From positions 1 to 64,000 of the forward strand of contig JAQXDI010000036.1 in assembly GCA_029251465.1 (NCBI GenBank): a DNA stretch of 64,000 nucleotides. Reading direction: 5' to 3'. A program made the translations under genes and the position numbers. The notes beneath the pieces are model-generated. The model saw only the letters and a list, made by a program, of their open reading frames with translations. It did not search any database and was not told where the DNA came from. This document shows, one piece after another, positions 9,456-18,144 of the stretch (the stretch's first letter is position 1; the number at the start of each line of letters is the position of its first letter). This DNA comes from Ascidiaceihabitans sp. GTDB lineage: Bacteria > Pseudomonadota > Alphaproteobacteria > Rhodobacterales > Rhodobacteraceae.

Positions 9456-9539
9456 GAATCATTAGGAAAAAGACGGTAAACGGGTGGCCGAATCACCCAA
9501 AGGCGTGAATGATTCTCTGACTGATTCGTTTTTCGAATC
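9456..9539. promoter_or_regulatory. Cluster of five GANTC (CcrM-type) sites before rpoD
   Basis: GAATC or GATTC occurs at 9456, 9490, 9511, 9523 and 9535, and once more in the end of dnaG at 9414. In Alphaproteobacteria this pentamer is methylated by CcrM and can tie transcription to the cell cycle. Two small hairpins overlap the cluster: GGGTG/CACCC at 9482-9498 and TGATTCG/CGAATCA at 9522-9540. Confidence 0.55.
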
Positions 9540-9568
9540 ACTTCCGGAGCCCTGACTAGGAGCACTCG

Positions 9569-11542
9569 ATGGCCGCGAAAGACAATGACGACGCCAAGCG
9601 CGAAGATGCAGATGGCGATCACTCGCTTGATATGAGCCAAGCGGCCATCAAGAAGATGATCGGTGAAGCCCGTGAAAAGGGCTATATCACCTATGACCAA
9701 CTGAACACGGTGTTGCCCCCCGATCAGGTAAGTTCTGAACAAATTGAAGACGTTATGTCGATGCTGTCCGAAATGGGCATCAACATTATCGAAGACGAAG
9801 ATGCCGAAGAAGACAAAGGGCCGACCGATCTGGTGGCCACCGAAGGCACGCGCGATCTGACGCTGGGTTCGACGGGCCAAGAAAAACTGGACCGCACCGA
9901 TGACCCTGTCCGCATGTATTTGCGTGAAATGGGATCGGTCGAACTGCTAAGCCGTGAAGGCGAAATCGCGATTGCCAAACGCATCGAGGCGGGCCGCAAC
10001 ACGATGATTGCCGGGCTTTGTGAAAGCCCGCTGACGTTTCAGGCGATTACAATCTGGCGCGACGAACTGTTGTCCGAAGAGATTTTGCTGCGCGACGTGA
10101 TCGACCTTGAGGCGACATTTGGCGATCAAATGGGTGAGGAAGAAGAAACCACACCTGTTGTGCCTGTCGTTCCTGGGGCCGCCACCACCGAAGAAGCCAA
10201 GCCAGAAGTCGACGTCGATGGTAACCCGATCACCACGGATGACGACGATGATGACGAAGACGAGCAGGCCAACATGTCGCTGGCCGCGATGGAAGCTGCG
10301 CTGAAACCGCAGGTTCTAGAGGCGCTCGACATCATTGCTGATGACTACTTTCAACTGTCGCAAATGCAGGACAGCCGGATTTCGGCGACTCTGAACGAAG
10401 ACGGGTCTTTTTCTGAAAAAGACGAAAAGAAGTATCAAAAGCTGCGCTCGGAAATTGTGCTGTTGGTGAACGAATTGCACCTGCACAACAACCGTATCGA
10501 GGCCTTGATTGACCAGCTGTACGGCATCAACCGCCGCATTATGCAGATCGACAGTGCGATTGTGAAACTGGCCGACCAAGCACGGATTAACCGAAAGGAA
10601 TTCGTTGAAGAATACCGTGGCCGTGAATTAGATCCGAACTGGCTCGAAGAGATGGGGCAAAAGGCTGGTCGCGGCTGGCAGATGTTCATCGAACGCTCTA
10701 CCGAAAAAGTCGAAGAACTGCGCGGCGAAATGGCCCAGGTTGGTCAATACGTTGGTCTTGATATCCCCGAATTCCGCCGCATTGTGCAGCAAGTTCAAAA
10801 GGGTGAAAAAGAGGCCCGCCAAGCCAAGAAAGAAATGGTCGAAGCGAACCTGCGTTTGGTCATTTCGATCGCTAAAAAATACACAAACCGTGGTCTGCAA
10901 TTTCTCGATTTGATCCAAGAAGGTAACATTGGCCTGATGAAGGCCGTCGATAAGTTCGAATACCGTCGCGGTTATAAATTCTCGACCTATGCCACTTGGT
11001 GGATCCGTCAGGCGATTACGCGTTCTATCGCGGATCAGGCGCGCACGATCCGTATTCCTGTACACATGATCGAAACGATCAACAAATTGGTCCGCACCGG
11101 TCGCCAGATGTTGCACGAAATCGGTCGCGAACCGACACCAGAGGAATTGGCAGAAAAGCTGCAAATGCCTTTGGAAAAAGTCCGCAAGGTGATGAAAATC
11201 GCCAAAGAACCGATTTCTTTGGAAACTCCGATTGGCGACGAAGAAGACAGCCAGTTGGGCGACTTCATCGAGGACAAGAATGCTGTGCTGCCTTTGGACA
11301 GCGCCATTCAGGAAAACCTCAAGGAAACGACAACACGGGTTCTGGCCTCGCTTACGCCACGTGAAGAACGGGTTTTGCGGATGCGGTTTGGCATCGGCAT
11401 GAACACCGATCACACGCTCGAAGAAGTGGGCCAGCAGTTCAGCGTAACGCGCGAACGTATTCGTCAGATCGAAGCCAAAGCGCTGCGCAAACTGAAACAT
11501 CCGTCCCGTTCGCGCAAACTGCGGTCGTTCTTGGAGCAGTAA
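9569..11542 (+). CDS. rpoD: RNA polymerase housekeeping sigma factor (sigma-70)
   Basis: Primary sigma factor (657 aa), which directs RNA polymerase to -35/-10 promoters. Region 1.1 is at the N-terminus, followed by a long non-conserved segment with an acidic run ([12 protein letters not shown]). Region 2 is recognisable ([37 protein letters not shown]), as is region 4 with its helix-turn-helix ([20 protein letters not shown]). A GGAGC-type site precedes the ATG. It follows dnaG after a 130-base leader rich in GANTC sites and ends at a strong intrinsic terminator. Confidence 0.98.
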   Translation: MAAKDNDDAKREDADGDHSLDMSQAAIKKMIGEAREKGYITYDQLNTVLPPDQVSSEQIEDVMSMLSEMGINIIEDEDAEEDKGPTDLVATEGTRDLTLGSTGQEKLDRTDDPVRMYLREMGSVELLSREGEIAIAKRIEAGRNTMIAGLCESPLTFQAITIWRDELLSEEILLRDVIDLEATFGDQMGEEEETTPVVPVVPGAATTEEAKPEVDVDGNPITTDDDDDDEDEQANMSLAAMEAALKPQVLEALDIIADDYFQLSQMQDSRISATLNEDGSFSEKDEKKYQKLRSEIVLLVNELHLHNNRIEALIDQLYGINRRIMQIDSAIVKLADQARINRKEFVEEYRGRELDPNWLEEMGQKAGRGWQMFIERSTEKVEELRGEMAQVGQYVGLDIPEFRRIVQQVQKGEKEARQAKKEMVEANLRLVISIAKKYTNRGLQFLDLIQEGNIGLMKAVDKFEYRRGYKFSTYATWWIRQAITRSIADQARTIRIPVHMIETINKLVRTGRQMLHEIGREPTPEELAEKLQMPLEKVRKVMKIAKEPISLETPIGDEEDSQLGDFIEDKNAVLPLDSAIQENLKETTTRVLASLTPREERVLRMRFGIGMNTDHTLEEVGQQFSVTRERIRQIEAKALRKLKHPSRSRKLRSFLEQ

Positions 11543-11570
11543 GCGAAACAGGACATTTCGACACAATATC

Positions 11571-11600
11571 AAACGCCGTCCTTACAAGGGGCGGCGTTTT
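11571..11600 (+). terminator. Intrinsic terminator of rpoD
   Basis: An 11-bp stem with one G:T wobble (AAACGCCGTCC with GGGCGGCGTTT), a 7-base loop and a terminal T run lies 28 bases after the rpoD stop and just before the next gene's start. Confidence 0.85.
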
Positions 11601-11615
11601 GCATATATCGGGTCT

Positions 11616-12059
11616 ATGGATATGCAAATCACAAACGCCCCTCCGTCAGAAGCGTCGGATACAGACCTGATCGTCTTTGATGGCGAATGCGTTTTGTGCT
11701 CGGGATTCTTCCGTTTTATGATCGAACGCGACGCAGGTCGTTTCCGGTTTGCCACCGCGCAATCACCGGTTGGGCAGTCCCTGTACAAGCATCTTGGCTT
11801 GCCGTTAACCGATCTTGAAACCAACCTCGTGATTGTAAATGGCGTTACCTATCAACGCCTTGATGCATTTTGTGCGGCGATGCAAAGGCTCGGGTGGCCT
11901 TGGCGTGCGCTTGGCGTGGCGCGGTTTTTGCCAAGCCTAATCAAAAACCCGATGTATCATTTGATCGCGCGCAATCGCTACCGTATTTTTGGCCGCTATG
12001 AGACTTGCATGATGCCAACACCTGACGTCATTTCGCGTTTCGTGAAAAATGGCACATGA
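11616..12059 (+). CDS. DCC-family thiol-disulfide oxidoreductase-like protein
   Basis: A 147-residue cytoplasmic protein of the DCC (DUF393) family. The defining motif is visible near the N-terminus as FDGECVLCSGF, with two cysteines arranged like a thioredoxin-type site; the family is named for D-C-C but its reaction is not established. The C-terminal part (HLIARNRYRIFGRYETCM) is typical. Its stop overlaps the start of the DUF4166 gene (ATGA), so the two form a coupled pair. Confidence 0.85.
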   Translation: MDMQITNAPPSEASDTDLIVFDGECVLCSGFFRFMIERDAGRFRFATAQSPVGQSLYKHLGLPLTDLETNLVIVNGVTYQRLDAFCAAMQRLGWPWRALGVARFLPSLIKNPMYHLIARNRYRIFGRYETCMMPTPDVISRFVKNGT

Positions 12060-12607
12060 CTCAATCCCCGTTTCAACGCGCCTTGGGGCTGGATTTTGCC
12101 AAGTTGCCCGCGGCTTTGCAGCGCTTTCACAGTAGTGATCCGCCGTACCGGTTTCAGGGCCGTGCGCGGGTTGAGCACGGGCGCGGCATTTTGCCAGCGA
12201 TTGCCATCAAATCGGGCGGGTTTCCACCGCAGACCACAGACACTGCGATCTCCATCATCGTGACGCCAAGCTCTGTATCAGAGACATGGGAACGTATGTT
12301 TGGCACCCATAAAACCACCTCTGAACTGCGCTATGATACGGCGAAATCAGCGATCATCGAACGGTTTGGGATTGTGACCTGCACCCTTGTGCCTGCGCTG
12401 AACGATGGTGTTCTGAATGTTGCTGTCGTACGTGCATCAGTGCTGGGCATACCTTTGCCAAGGTTCATTTCACCCCGCAGTGAATCCCGTGAATGGCAAG
12501 ACGAACAGGGCCGGTTTTGCTTTGATATTGCGGCCTATTTAGGCAGGGATCGCTTGTTGATCCGGTATTCAGGATGGCTTGAGCCAGCTCTGCGCACCAC
12601 CTCGTGA
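12056..12607 (+). CDS. DUF4166 domain-containing protein
   Basis: A 183-residue protein resembling the DUF4166 family: FQRALGLDFAKLPAALQRFH at the start, TWERMFGTH in the middle and a C-terminal core around WQDEQGRFCFDIAAYL. The family often accompanies DCC-family genes or is fused to redox and epimerase domains, and the gene here overlaps a DCC gene by four bases. There is no signal peptide. The biochemical role is unknown. Confidence 0.7.
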   Translation: MTQSPFQRALGLDFAKLPAALQRFHSSDPPYRFQGRARVEHGRGILPAIAIKSGGFPPQTTDTAISIIVTPSSVSETWERMFGTHKTTSELRYDTAKSAIIERFGIVTCTLVPALNDGVLNVAVVRASVLGIPLPRFISPRSESREWQDEQGRFCFDIAAYLGRDRLLIRYSGWLEPALRTTS

Positions 12608-12663
12608 TTTTGATGTGAACGAAGGACGCACTACATGAAAGTCAGCTAAAGGAGAACGTTCTA

Positions 12664-13074
12664 ATGCGTAAATTTACCCCCTGTGTGATGATCGCCGCCG
12701 CCTGTGCAGCCTTTGGTACAGCCGCGTCGGCCAACGGGTTCTATTTGGATCCGCGGCTGGATGTGAACCCTGTATCCGCAACCCAATTCGAGGTTATCGA
12801 GGGCAGGGGTGAAGGCGCGCGCGGTATGTGGTGCGCTGCGGCCTTGCACTCGGTTAACCAGCTTGGCGTGCAACGCGGACGGATTTACGTCGCTCAAGCA
12901 CGCGGTCCGGCCGTGACGGCGCAAGGGCGCAAAGGCGTGGTGTTTTCGACCCAAGCTGTTGGCGATGCTGGCCCGTCACCCTCGGTGACATTGCGTCAGG
13001 TCGGGGCCAACCTACCTGTGCAGCATGCCCTGCAATTTTGCCGTGATTACGACATCAACAGCTCCGATTTCTAA
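12664..13074 (+). CDS. Secreted protein, first of three tandem paralogues
   Basis: A 136-residue protein with a signal peptide (MRKFTPCVMIAAACAAFGTAASA) and a mature domain of about 113 residues. Two cysteines are shared with its neighbours: one in ARGMWCAAA and one in LQFCRDY, probably disulfide-linked in the periplasm. A GVVFSTQ motif recurs as GVVFTTD in the third copy. The start follows an AAAGGAGAA site. I do not know a characterised member of this family; the tandem arrangement indicates local duplication. Confidence 0.75.
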   Translation: MRKFTPCVMIAAACAAFGTAASANGFYLDPRLDVNPVSATQFEVIEGRGEGARGMWCAAALHSVNQLGVQRGRIYVAQARGPAVTAQGRKGVVFSTQAVGDAGPSPSVTLRQVGANLPVQHALQFCRDYDINSSDF

Positions 13075-13099
13075 GTCTCATTGATCAAAGGATACTACA

Positions 13100-13498
13100 A
13101 TGTTTCACAAAACCCTTACGATGGCAGCCGTTGTTGCACTTGCAGCAGTCCCGGCTGTCGCACAAACATTTCGCGCTGAAAACCGTGTCGACGTGACGCC
13201 CGCTTTGAACAATGTGTTCCAGATCAGTTCAGGCGGCGATTATGGCGCGCGCGGCATGTGGTGCGCTGCATCTGATTAGGCCCAAGACGTGCTTGGGGCG
13301 TCTGGCACAAGCCGCATTTACATCACAGAGCCGCGCACATCGACGTCCGGCCCGGTCACGTTCAGCCTTGATGCGAACGGCACACAAGGCAAAAGCGTGT
13401 CTATTGTCGGGGCCTCGTTGCGGCAGCTCGGGGCGAACCTGTCCGTCGATCATGCTTATCAATTCTGCTACGACGCGCGGATCACGAATTCGCGATAG
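13100..13498 (+). pseudogene. Second tandem secreted paralogue, broken by an in-frame amber codon
   Basis: Translation from ATG 13100 gives a signal peptide and the family motif ARGMWCAASD, then stops at TAG 13277-13279. The same frame continues without another stop to 13498 and carries the rest of the family pattern, including RIYITEPR, LRQLGANLSVDHAYQFC and a second cysteine. Aligned with the flanking paralogues, the TAG falls where they have H or Y, so a single TAT/TAC-to-TAG change would explain it. The lesion looks recent because the remainder is intact. A sequencing error is the main alternative. Confidence 0.8.
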
Positions 13499-13549
13499 GC
13501 ATGACTTTGCGGCCTCTTGCCCTATTTCCTTGGGCAGGAGGATCAATTT

Positions 13550-13948
13550 ATGCGGTATCTGATCACAGCGGCCCTGATGGTGCCATCGCTGGCCATGTCT
13601 GACACGCTTGGTGAGCAGAGCGGGCTAACGATCAACACGATTAATGCCACCGATTTCGAAGTCATCGAAACCCAATCCATGGGGGCGGCAGAATTCTGGT
13701 GTGCAGCGGCCAGTTACAACGAGGCGCGTCAGGGGCGTTCCGATTTGATCGCACTGTATGTGCGCAGCCCGCGTGGACCCGCAAAAACGGCGCAGGGCTA
13801 CAAAGGTGTCGTGTTCACAACTGACCCAGCCGGATTGCCGCCACCAATCGCGTCCTTGACGCTGAGTGTGGACCAGCCCGGCGCAACACTAAAATCCCGC
13901 AAAGGCCGCAGTTTTTGCCGCGATGCGTTTACGCGTTCGACGAAGTAG
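13550..13948 (+). CDS. Secreted protein, third of three tandem paralogues
   Basis: A 132-residue protein with a short signal peptide (MRYLITAALMVPSLAMS). It shares with the two upstream copies the pattern FEVIE, EFWCAAASY, GPAKTAQGYKGVVFTT and a C-terminal FCRDA. The start at 13550 is chosen because an AGGAGGA site lies just upstream and it gives a proper signal peptide; the frame extends slightly further to 13517. Function unknown. Its final codons overlap the open frame of the broken YjbQ gene but not that gene's likely start. Confidence 0.75.
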   Translation: MRYLITAALMVPSLAMSDTLGEQSGLTINTINATDFEVIETQSMGAAEFWCAAASYNEARQGRSDLIALYVRSPRGPAKTAQGYKGVVFTTDPAGLPPPIASLTLSVDQPGATLKSRKGRSFCRDAFTRSTK

Positions 13949-13986
13949 CGCTTGAACGATTGCGCATCCAGCGGCATTTTGTCGGC

Positions 13987-14415
13987 ATGCATACAACATT
14001 TCAAATGAGCACAAACGGCGCTGGCTTGTACGAATTCACCGACGATGTGCGTGGGTGGATAAGCGGGCGTGCCGACGGTTTGCTAACACTTATGATCCAA
14101 CACACCTCCGCATCGCTGCTGATCCAGGAAAACGCTGATCCCGAGGTGCAAACCGATTTGCAGGCGTTCTTTTCGCGGCTCGTGCCACCCAGCAGTGATC
14201 CGTCTATGGCCTACCTTAGGCACACCTAAGAGGGCCCCGATGACATGCCCGCCCACATCAAAGCAGCGATGATGCCTGTCAGCCTGCAAATCCCGGTTAT
14301 GCAAGGGGAACTGCGGCTCGGGACGTGGCAGGGAATTTACATTTTCGAACATCGTAACCACCCTCATGATCGAAATGTGACCGGATATTTCAGCGAGACT
14401 TCGCGCATCAAATGA
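13987..14415 (+). pseudogene. YjbQ/UPF0047 family gene broken by an in-frame ochre codon
   Basis: The first part reads MHTTFQMSTNGAGLYEFTDD and contains the family motif QHTSASLLIQENADPEV. It stops at TAA 14227-14229, right after YLRHT. The frame then continues with the expected family sequence (EGPDDMPAHIKAAMMP, LRLGTWQGIYIFEHRNHPH) to TGA 14413-14415. Reading through would give a 142-residue protein, the normal length. The stop removes the conserved second half. YjbQ proteins have been linked to thiamine-phosphate synthase activity. One nonsense substitution, or a sequencing error, explains the break. Confidence 0.85.
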
Positions 14416-14487
14416 GAGCCAGCATCTAAGGGCTTATTTTGCGGTCATATTTCTCCTCTACCCAAAGTGTAGCGGTTACCCTATAAC

Positions 14488-14496
14488 TGTGGATAA
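14488..14496 (-). promoter_or_regulatory. Perfect DnaA box upstream of nrdR
   Basis: TGTGGATAA on the plus strand is the complement of the consensus DnaA box TTATCCACA. It is immediately followed by a 6-bp hairpin (GTGGGG/CCCCAC, 14497-14514), about 35 bases before the nrdR start codon. Confidence 0.5.
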
Positions 14497-14549
14497 GTGG
14501 GGCCTTAACCCCACAATCAGGCGGGACAGTTAAAAAAGGGGACCGGCCT

Positions 14550-15020
14550 ATGCGCTGCCCATTTTGCGGAAATATCGACACTCAAGTAAAAGACAGCCGT
14601 CCAGCGGAGGATCACGTATCCATCCGCCGTCGCCGGTTTTGCCCCGCATGCGGCGGGCGATTTACGACCTATGAACGCGTGCAATTGCGCGATCTGGTGG
14701 TGATCAAAACCAACGGCAAACGCGAAGACTTTGATCGCGACAAGCTGGAACGCTCCATTCGCATTTCGTTGCAGAAACGTCCGATTGATCCGGAACGGAT
14801 TGATCAGATGATTTCTGGCATCGTGCGTCGACTGGAAAGCATGGGCGAAACGGACATCGGCTCTAAGCAGATCGGCGAAATCGCGATGGAAGCGCTAAGC
14901 CGGATCGACACAGTGGCCTACGTGCGCTTTGCATCCGTTTACAAAAATTTCCAGGCAGCGGATGATTTCGACAAGTTCGTTCAAGAGCTTCGTCCACCAG
15001 AAACATCCCAAGACGAGTGA
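14550..15020 (+). CDS. nrdR: Transcriptional repressor NrdR
   Basis: ATP/dATP-sensing repressor of ribonucleotide reductase genes (156 aa). The N-terminal zinc ribbon has its two cysteine pairs ([10 protein letters not shown] and FCPACGGRF) and the central part is an ATP-cone domain ([20 protein letters not shown]). An AAAAGGGGA site precedes the ATG. Its stop overlaps the GTG start of ribD (GTGA), the usual pairing in Alphaproteobacteria. A DnaA box lies in its leader. Confidence 0.97.
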   Translation: MRCPFCGNIDTQVKDSRPAEDHVSIRRRRFCPACGGRFTTYERVQLRDLVVIKTNGKREDFDRDKLERSIRISLQKRPIDPERIDQMISGIVRRLESMGETDIGSKQIGEIAMEALSRIDTVAYVRFASVYKNFQAADDFDKFVQELRPPETSQDE

Positions 15021-16123
15021 GCGTAAGGGGTGACACCCGCTACATGGCGCTGGCCCTTTCGTTAGGGCGGCGCGGGATGGGCCGTACCTGGCCCAACCCT
15101 GCCGTGGGGTGTGTGATCGTTTCAGGCGGTCGGATTGTCGGGCGGGGCTGGACCCAACCAAGTGGTCGCCCGCATGCTGAAGTGGTGGCGTTGGCCCAAG
15201 CTGGCGATGCCGCACGTGGCGCAGATGTCTATGTTTCGCTTGAACCTTGCGCCCATCACGGCAAAACCCCGCCCTGTGCACAGGCACTGATCAATGCCGG
15301 CGTTGGGCGCGTTGTGATTGCGATTTCTGACAGTGACCTGCGCGTGAATGGCCTAGGCGCGCAGATGTTGCGTGACGCCGGGATCACTGTCGAAACAGGC
15401 ATTCTTGGGGATCTGGCGTTTGAAGATCATGACGGATTCTTGCGGCGCACGGTGATGGGCCGACCCATGGTGACGCTGAAAATCGCATCGAGCTTTGATG
15501 GACGTATTGCGACGGGAACGGGCGAGAGCCAATGGATCACTGGGCCAGATGCGCGGCGCGTGGTGCATGCGATGCGGGCGCGCCATGATGCTGTGATGGT
15601 TGGCGGTGGCACTGCGCGTCACGATGATCCGTCGCTGACCGTGCGGGATTTGGGCGTGACGCATCAACCCACACGTATCGTGATTTCGCGCCGCCTTGAT
15701 CTGCCACTGATGGGGCAACTGGCCCGCACAGCAAAGGAAATTCCCCTGATTTTGTGCCATGGTGCAGACGCTGATCCAACTTTGGTGCGCACTTGGGCCG
15801 ATCTGGGGGCCGTGATGCTGCGCTGCCGCGCGCGTGGAATGCATCTGGATCCCGAAGACATTTTGGCCCAGCTTGGTGGGCATGGATTGACGCGAATTTT
15901 TTGCGAAGGCGGCAGTGCATTGGCTGCGTCTTTGATCGAAGCGGACCTGGTTGATCAGCTGGTCGGGTTCACTGCGGGGCTGACAATCGGGGCCGAAGGG
16001 TTGCCAAGCGTTGGTGCGCTAGGGCTATCCCAGCTGGCTCAGGCACGGCGTTTCACATTGAAAGAATCGCGTGCTGTGGGGCCGGATGTTTTGAGTATTT
16101 GGATCAGGACAACCGAAGTTTAA
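15017..16123 (+). CDS. ribD: Bifunctional riboflavin deaminase/reductase RibD
   Basis: Catalyses two early riboflavin steps: deamination of diaminohydroxyphosphoribosylaminopyrimidine, then NADPH reduction of the product (368 aa). The N-terminal deaminase zinc site is visible as HAEVVAL and [12 protein letters not shown]. The C-terminal reductase domain begins near residue 148 ([20 protein letters not shown]) and contains [11 protein letters not shown]. The start is GTG 15017, overlapping the nrdR stop. The gene ends convergently against kpsC, with stop codons nearly touching. Confidence 0.96.
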   Translation: MSVRGDTRYMALALSLGRRGMGRTWPNPAVGCVIVSGGRIVGRGWTQPSGRPHAEVVALAQAGDAARGADVYVSLEPCAHHGKTPPCAQALINAGVGRVVIAISDSDLRVNGLGAQMLRDAGITVETGILGDLAFEDHDGFLRRTVMGRPMVTLKIASSFDGRIATGTGESQWITGPDARRVVHAMRARHDAVMVGGGTARHDDPSLTVRDLGVTHQPTRIVISRRLDLPLMGQLARTAKEIPLILCHGADADPTLVRTWADLGAVMLRCRARGMHLDPEDILAQLGGHGLTRIFCEGGSALAASLIEADLVDQLVGFTAGLTIGAEGLPSVGALGLSQLAQARRFTLKESRAVGPDVLSIWIRTTEV

Positions 16124-18138
16124 CGCCAAAGATGCGCGTAAGATGCAAAAGCACCTTGGGCTTTTGACATCAATCTGTTGAGTGCGTTTGGGTGCGGAAT
16201 ATCGCCTGTTTCCAAACGTTTGACTGCGACCTCGACGGTGCAAGCCAACCCTGTTTTGGAGTCAAAATATCGTGGGTAATCGATGAGCGTGGCATGGACC
16301 AATCCGGCCAAGCTAGGCTGTGCGCGTCGCCGTGGCGGGACGTCGCCGTGATCTGTTGTCAACCCCCAGCCTGCGTAAAACGGCGCGCCGGTTGTGACGA
16401 CTTTGACGCCGCGCAAGAGCGCCTCAAACCCTGTAAGCGAGGTCATCGTCCAGAGTTCTTGCACTTCGCTCAGTAACGCCGAGATGTCTGATTGCGTGGC
16501 TATGACGTCTGCCAAATCGGTTGCATCAAACGCGCCGTCCCGTAATCCTGCTTCGACGTCGGGGTGCGGTTTGTAGATCAACACGGCGTCGGGATGTGCG
16601 TTGCGCGCCGCCTCTAGCAACCCTCGGTTGGTTGCAATGTCGCCAGCGCCACAGCGGATCGATGCGTCGTCTTCGACTTGTCCAATGACCAAAACGCGCG
16701 TGCCTTGGGGCAGGGCAGGTATTTCGCCACCCAAGTTGTATTTGCTGATCCCTTGCGTGGTTAACGTGCGCATCAACGTTTCGGCCCGCAGGTGTTGATC
16801 AGGGCGCAAAACCTCGCGTTCGGCGATCAGTTTTTCCAGTCGTGACGGGCGCGCCGGATCGTAATAAATGCCCAAATCATCCGTGACCAAAGACAGCGGC
16901 GGCACAAGCTCAGCGCCCAATCCGCGTGATCGAATAAAGCCGTCCTCGACCCGTACAGCATCATGATGTCCGACCTCAGCCTTGCCGGCCCACACCATCC
17001 ACGGGCGTTGCGTTAATCGGGCTTGTGCTGGATCATCCTGAAAAATCATACGCTTGTGGTGGCCAAAAACTTTTTGCAATGGCGCGCGTTTCCACAGACG
17101 CATGCCGCTTGCGACCCAGCCTTGGTGATCGCTGCGCCAGCTTCTGGTCTGGGCGATCAGGGCTTCGGCGGCCTCTTCGGGGCTGGCAAGGCGGTCTTCG
17201 TGCACATCGTACCATTTCGGATAGAGCATCATTGCGCCTGCAAATAATTGCGCGCGGGTCAGGCTGCGTTGGCGGCGTTGAACGGGAAATTCGTCGTCCG
17301 TTAACCCCCAGCCTGCGTAAAATGGTTGGCCAAACAGGCGGGGGCGATGGCCTGCAAAAATTGCCTCAAATCCCATTTGCGAAGACACGGTGTAAACGCG
17401 GGTTGCGCCCTCAAACAGAACCCAAGGGCTGATGGCTGTGTCGCAGAAATCAATCTGGCCGTTTTGGTCTGCGGCGCTGAAATATCCCTGACGCAAGCCT
17501 TGTGCTGTTTCTGGGTGGGTTTTGATTAAAATCCGCGCACCAGGGTTTTCGTCTTGCGCGACAAACAGCATTTCCAGGAACCGATTTCGATCGCCGCCAC
17601 TGGCACGCACGGACGCGTCTGCAAATGTTTGATCGATCACCAAGACATACCCGGGCGCGGGCGCGGTTTCATTCATGTCGATGGCCGAATATTTGGTCAG
17701 ATGCGCCTCTTGCATTCGGGCGATCAACCCACGGGCGCGATTGAGTAGGGCGGTGTCATCAAGCGGTTCATGAGCAAGGATTTTTTCCAGATCCGAAGGC
17801 TTGGACGGGTCAAAATGAAGGCCCGACGTGTCAATCATCAACCCCAAGGGAGGTGATTTTGATGCGCGTCCGGGGTGTAAGGACCGCCAAAAGGCATCCT
17901 CGATCCGCACAATTGGTGCGCTGCGTTTTGCCGCGATTGCTTCGCCGCGATGGGCTGTCGGGCTATTGCCCCAAACGCCTACAACGTCGCCTTCGCGCGG
18001 CACGCCCAAAGAGACGCGGTATCCTGACAGGGCTAAAATGCGGCGAACCCGCGACTGGGTCAGAAAACCACCGTTGTAGACAAACAAACGCCGATCCTTT
18101 TCAGGACCGGCGCTCGAAATTTCGGGGCCTAGCGCCAC
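16120..18138 (-). CDS. kpsC: Capsular polysaccharide glycosyltransferase KpsC-like
   Basis: A 672-residue protein with two homologous halves, as in KpsC, which builds the poly-Kdo linker of capsules on a lipid anchor together with KpsS. The halves share the pattern V/IED(A/G)F...PPL(G/S)L(M/V)(I/T)D...DP(S/A)(K/R)PS(D/R)LEK and a later VLVI(D/G)Q...D(A/D)AS(V/I)R. Length matches E. coli KpsC. The start is GTG 18138, six bases after the kpsD stop. It is the last gene of an apparent kpsS-kpsD-kpsC unit transcribed against the rib genes. Confidence 0.9.
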   Translation of the reverse strand: MALGPEISSAGPEKDRRLFVYNGGFLTQSRVRRILALSGYRVSLGVPREGDVVGVWGNSPTAHRGEAIAAKRSAPIVRIEDAFWRSLHPGRASKSPPLGLMIDTSGLHFDPSKPSDLEKILAHEPLDDTALLNRARGLIARMQEAHLTKYSAIDMNETAPAPGYVLVIDQTFADASVRASGGDRNRFLEMLFVAQDENPGARILIKTHPETAQGLRQGYFSAADQNGQIDFCDTAISPWVLFEGATRVYTVSSQMGFEAIFAGHRPRLFGQPFYAGWGLTDDEFPVQRRQRSLTRAQLFAGAMMLYPKWYDVHEDRLASPEEAAEALIAQTRSWRSDHQGWVASGMRLWKRAPLQKVFGHHKRMIFQDDPAQARLTQRPWMVWAGKAEVGHHDAVRVEDGFIRSRGLGAELVPPLSLVTDDLGIYYDPARPSRLEKLIAEREVLRPDQHLRAETLMRTLTTQGISKYNLGGEIPALPQGTRVLVIGQVEDDASIRCGAGDIATNRGLLEAARNAHPDAVLIYKPHPDVEAGLRDGAFDATDLADVIATQSDISALLSEVQELWTMTSLTGFEALLRGVKVVTTGAPFYAGWGLTTDHGDVPPRRRAQPSLAGLVHATLIDYPRYFDSKTGLACTVEVAVKRLETGDIPHPNALNRLMSKAQGAFASYAHLWR

Positions 18139-18144
18139 GGGCGA

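Noticed and set aside
10628..11572. 314-codon minus-strand open frame over rpoD
   Set aside because: It is antisense to a certain gene, its product is rich in F, H and Q with no domain, and it follows the codon periodicity of rpoD.
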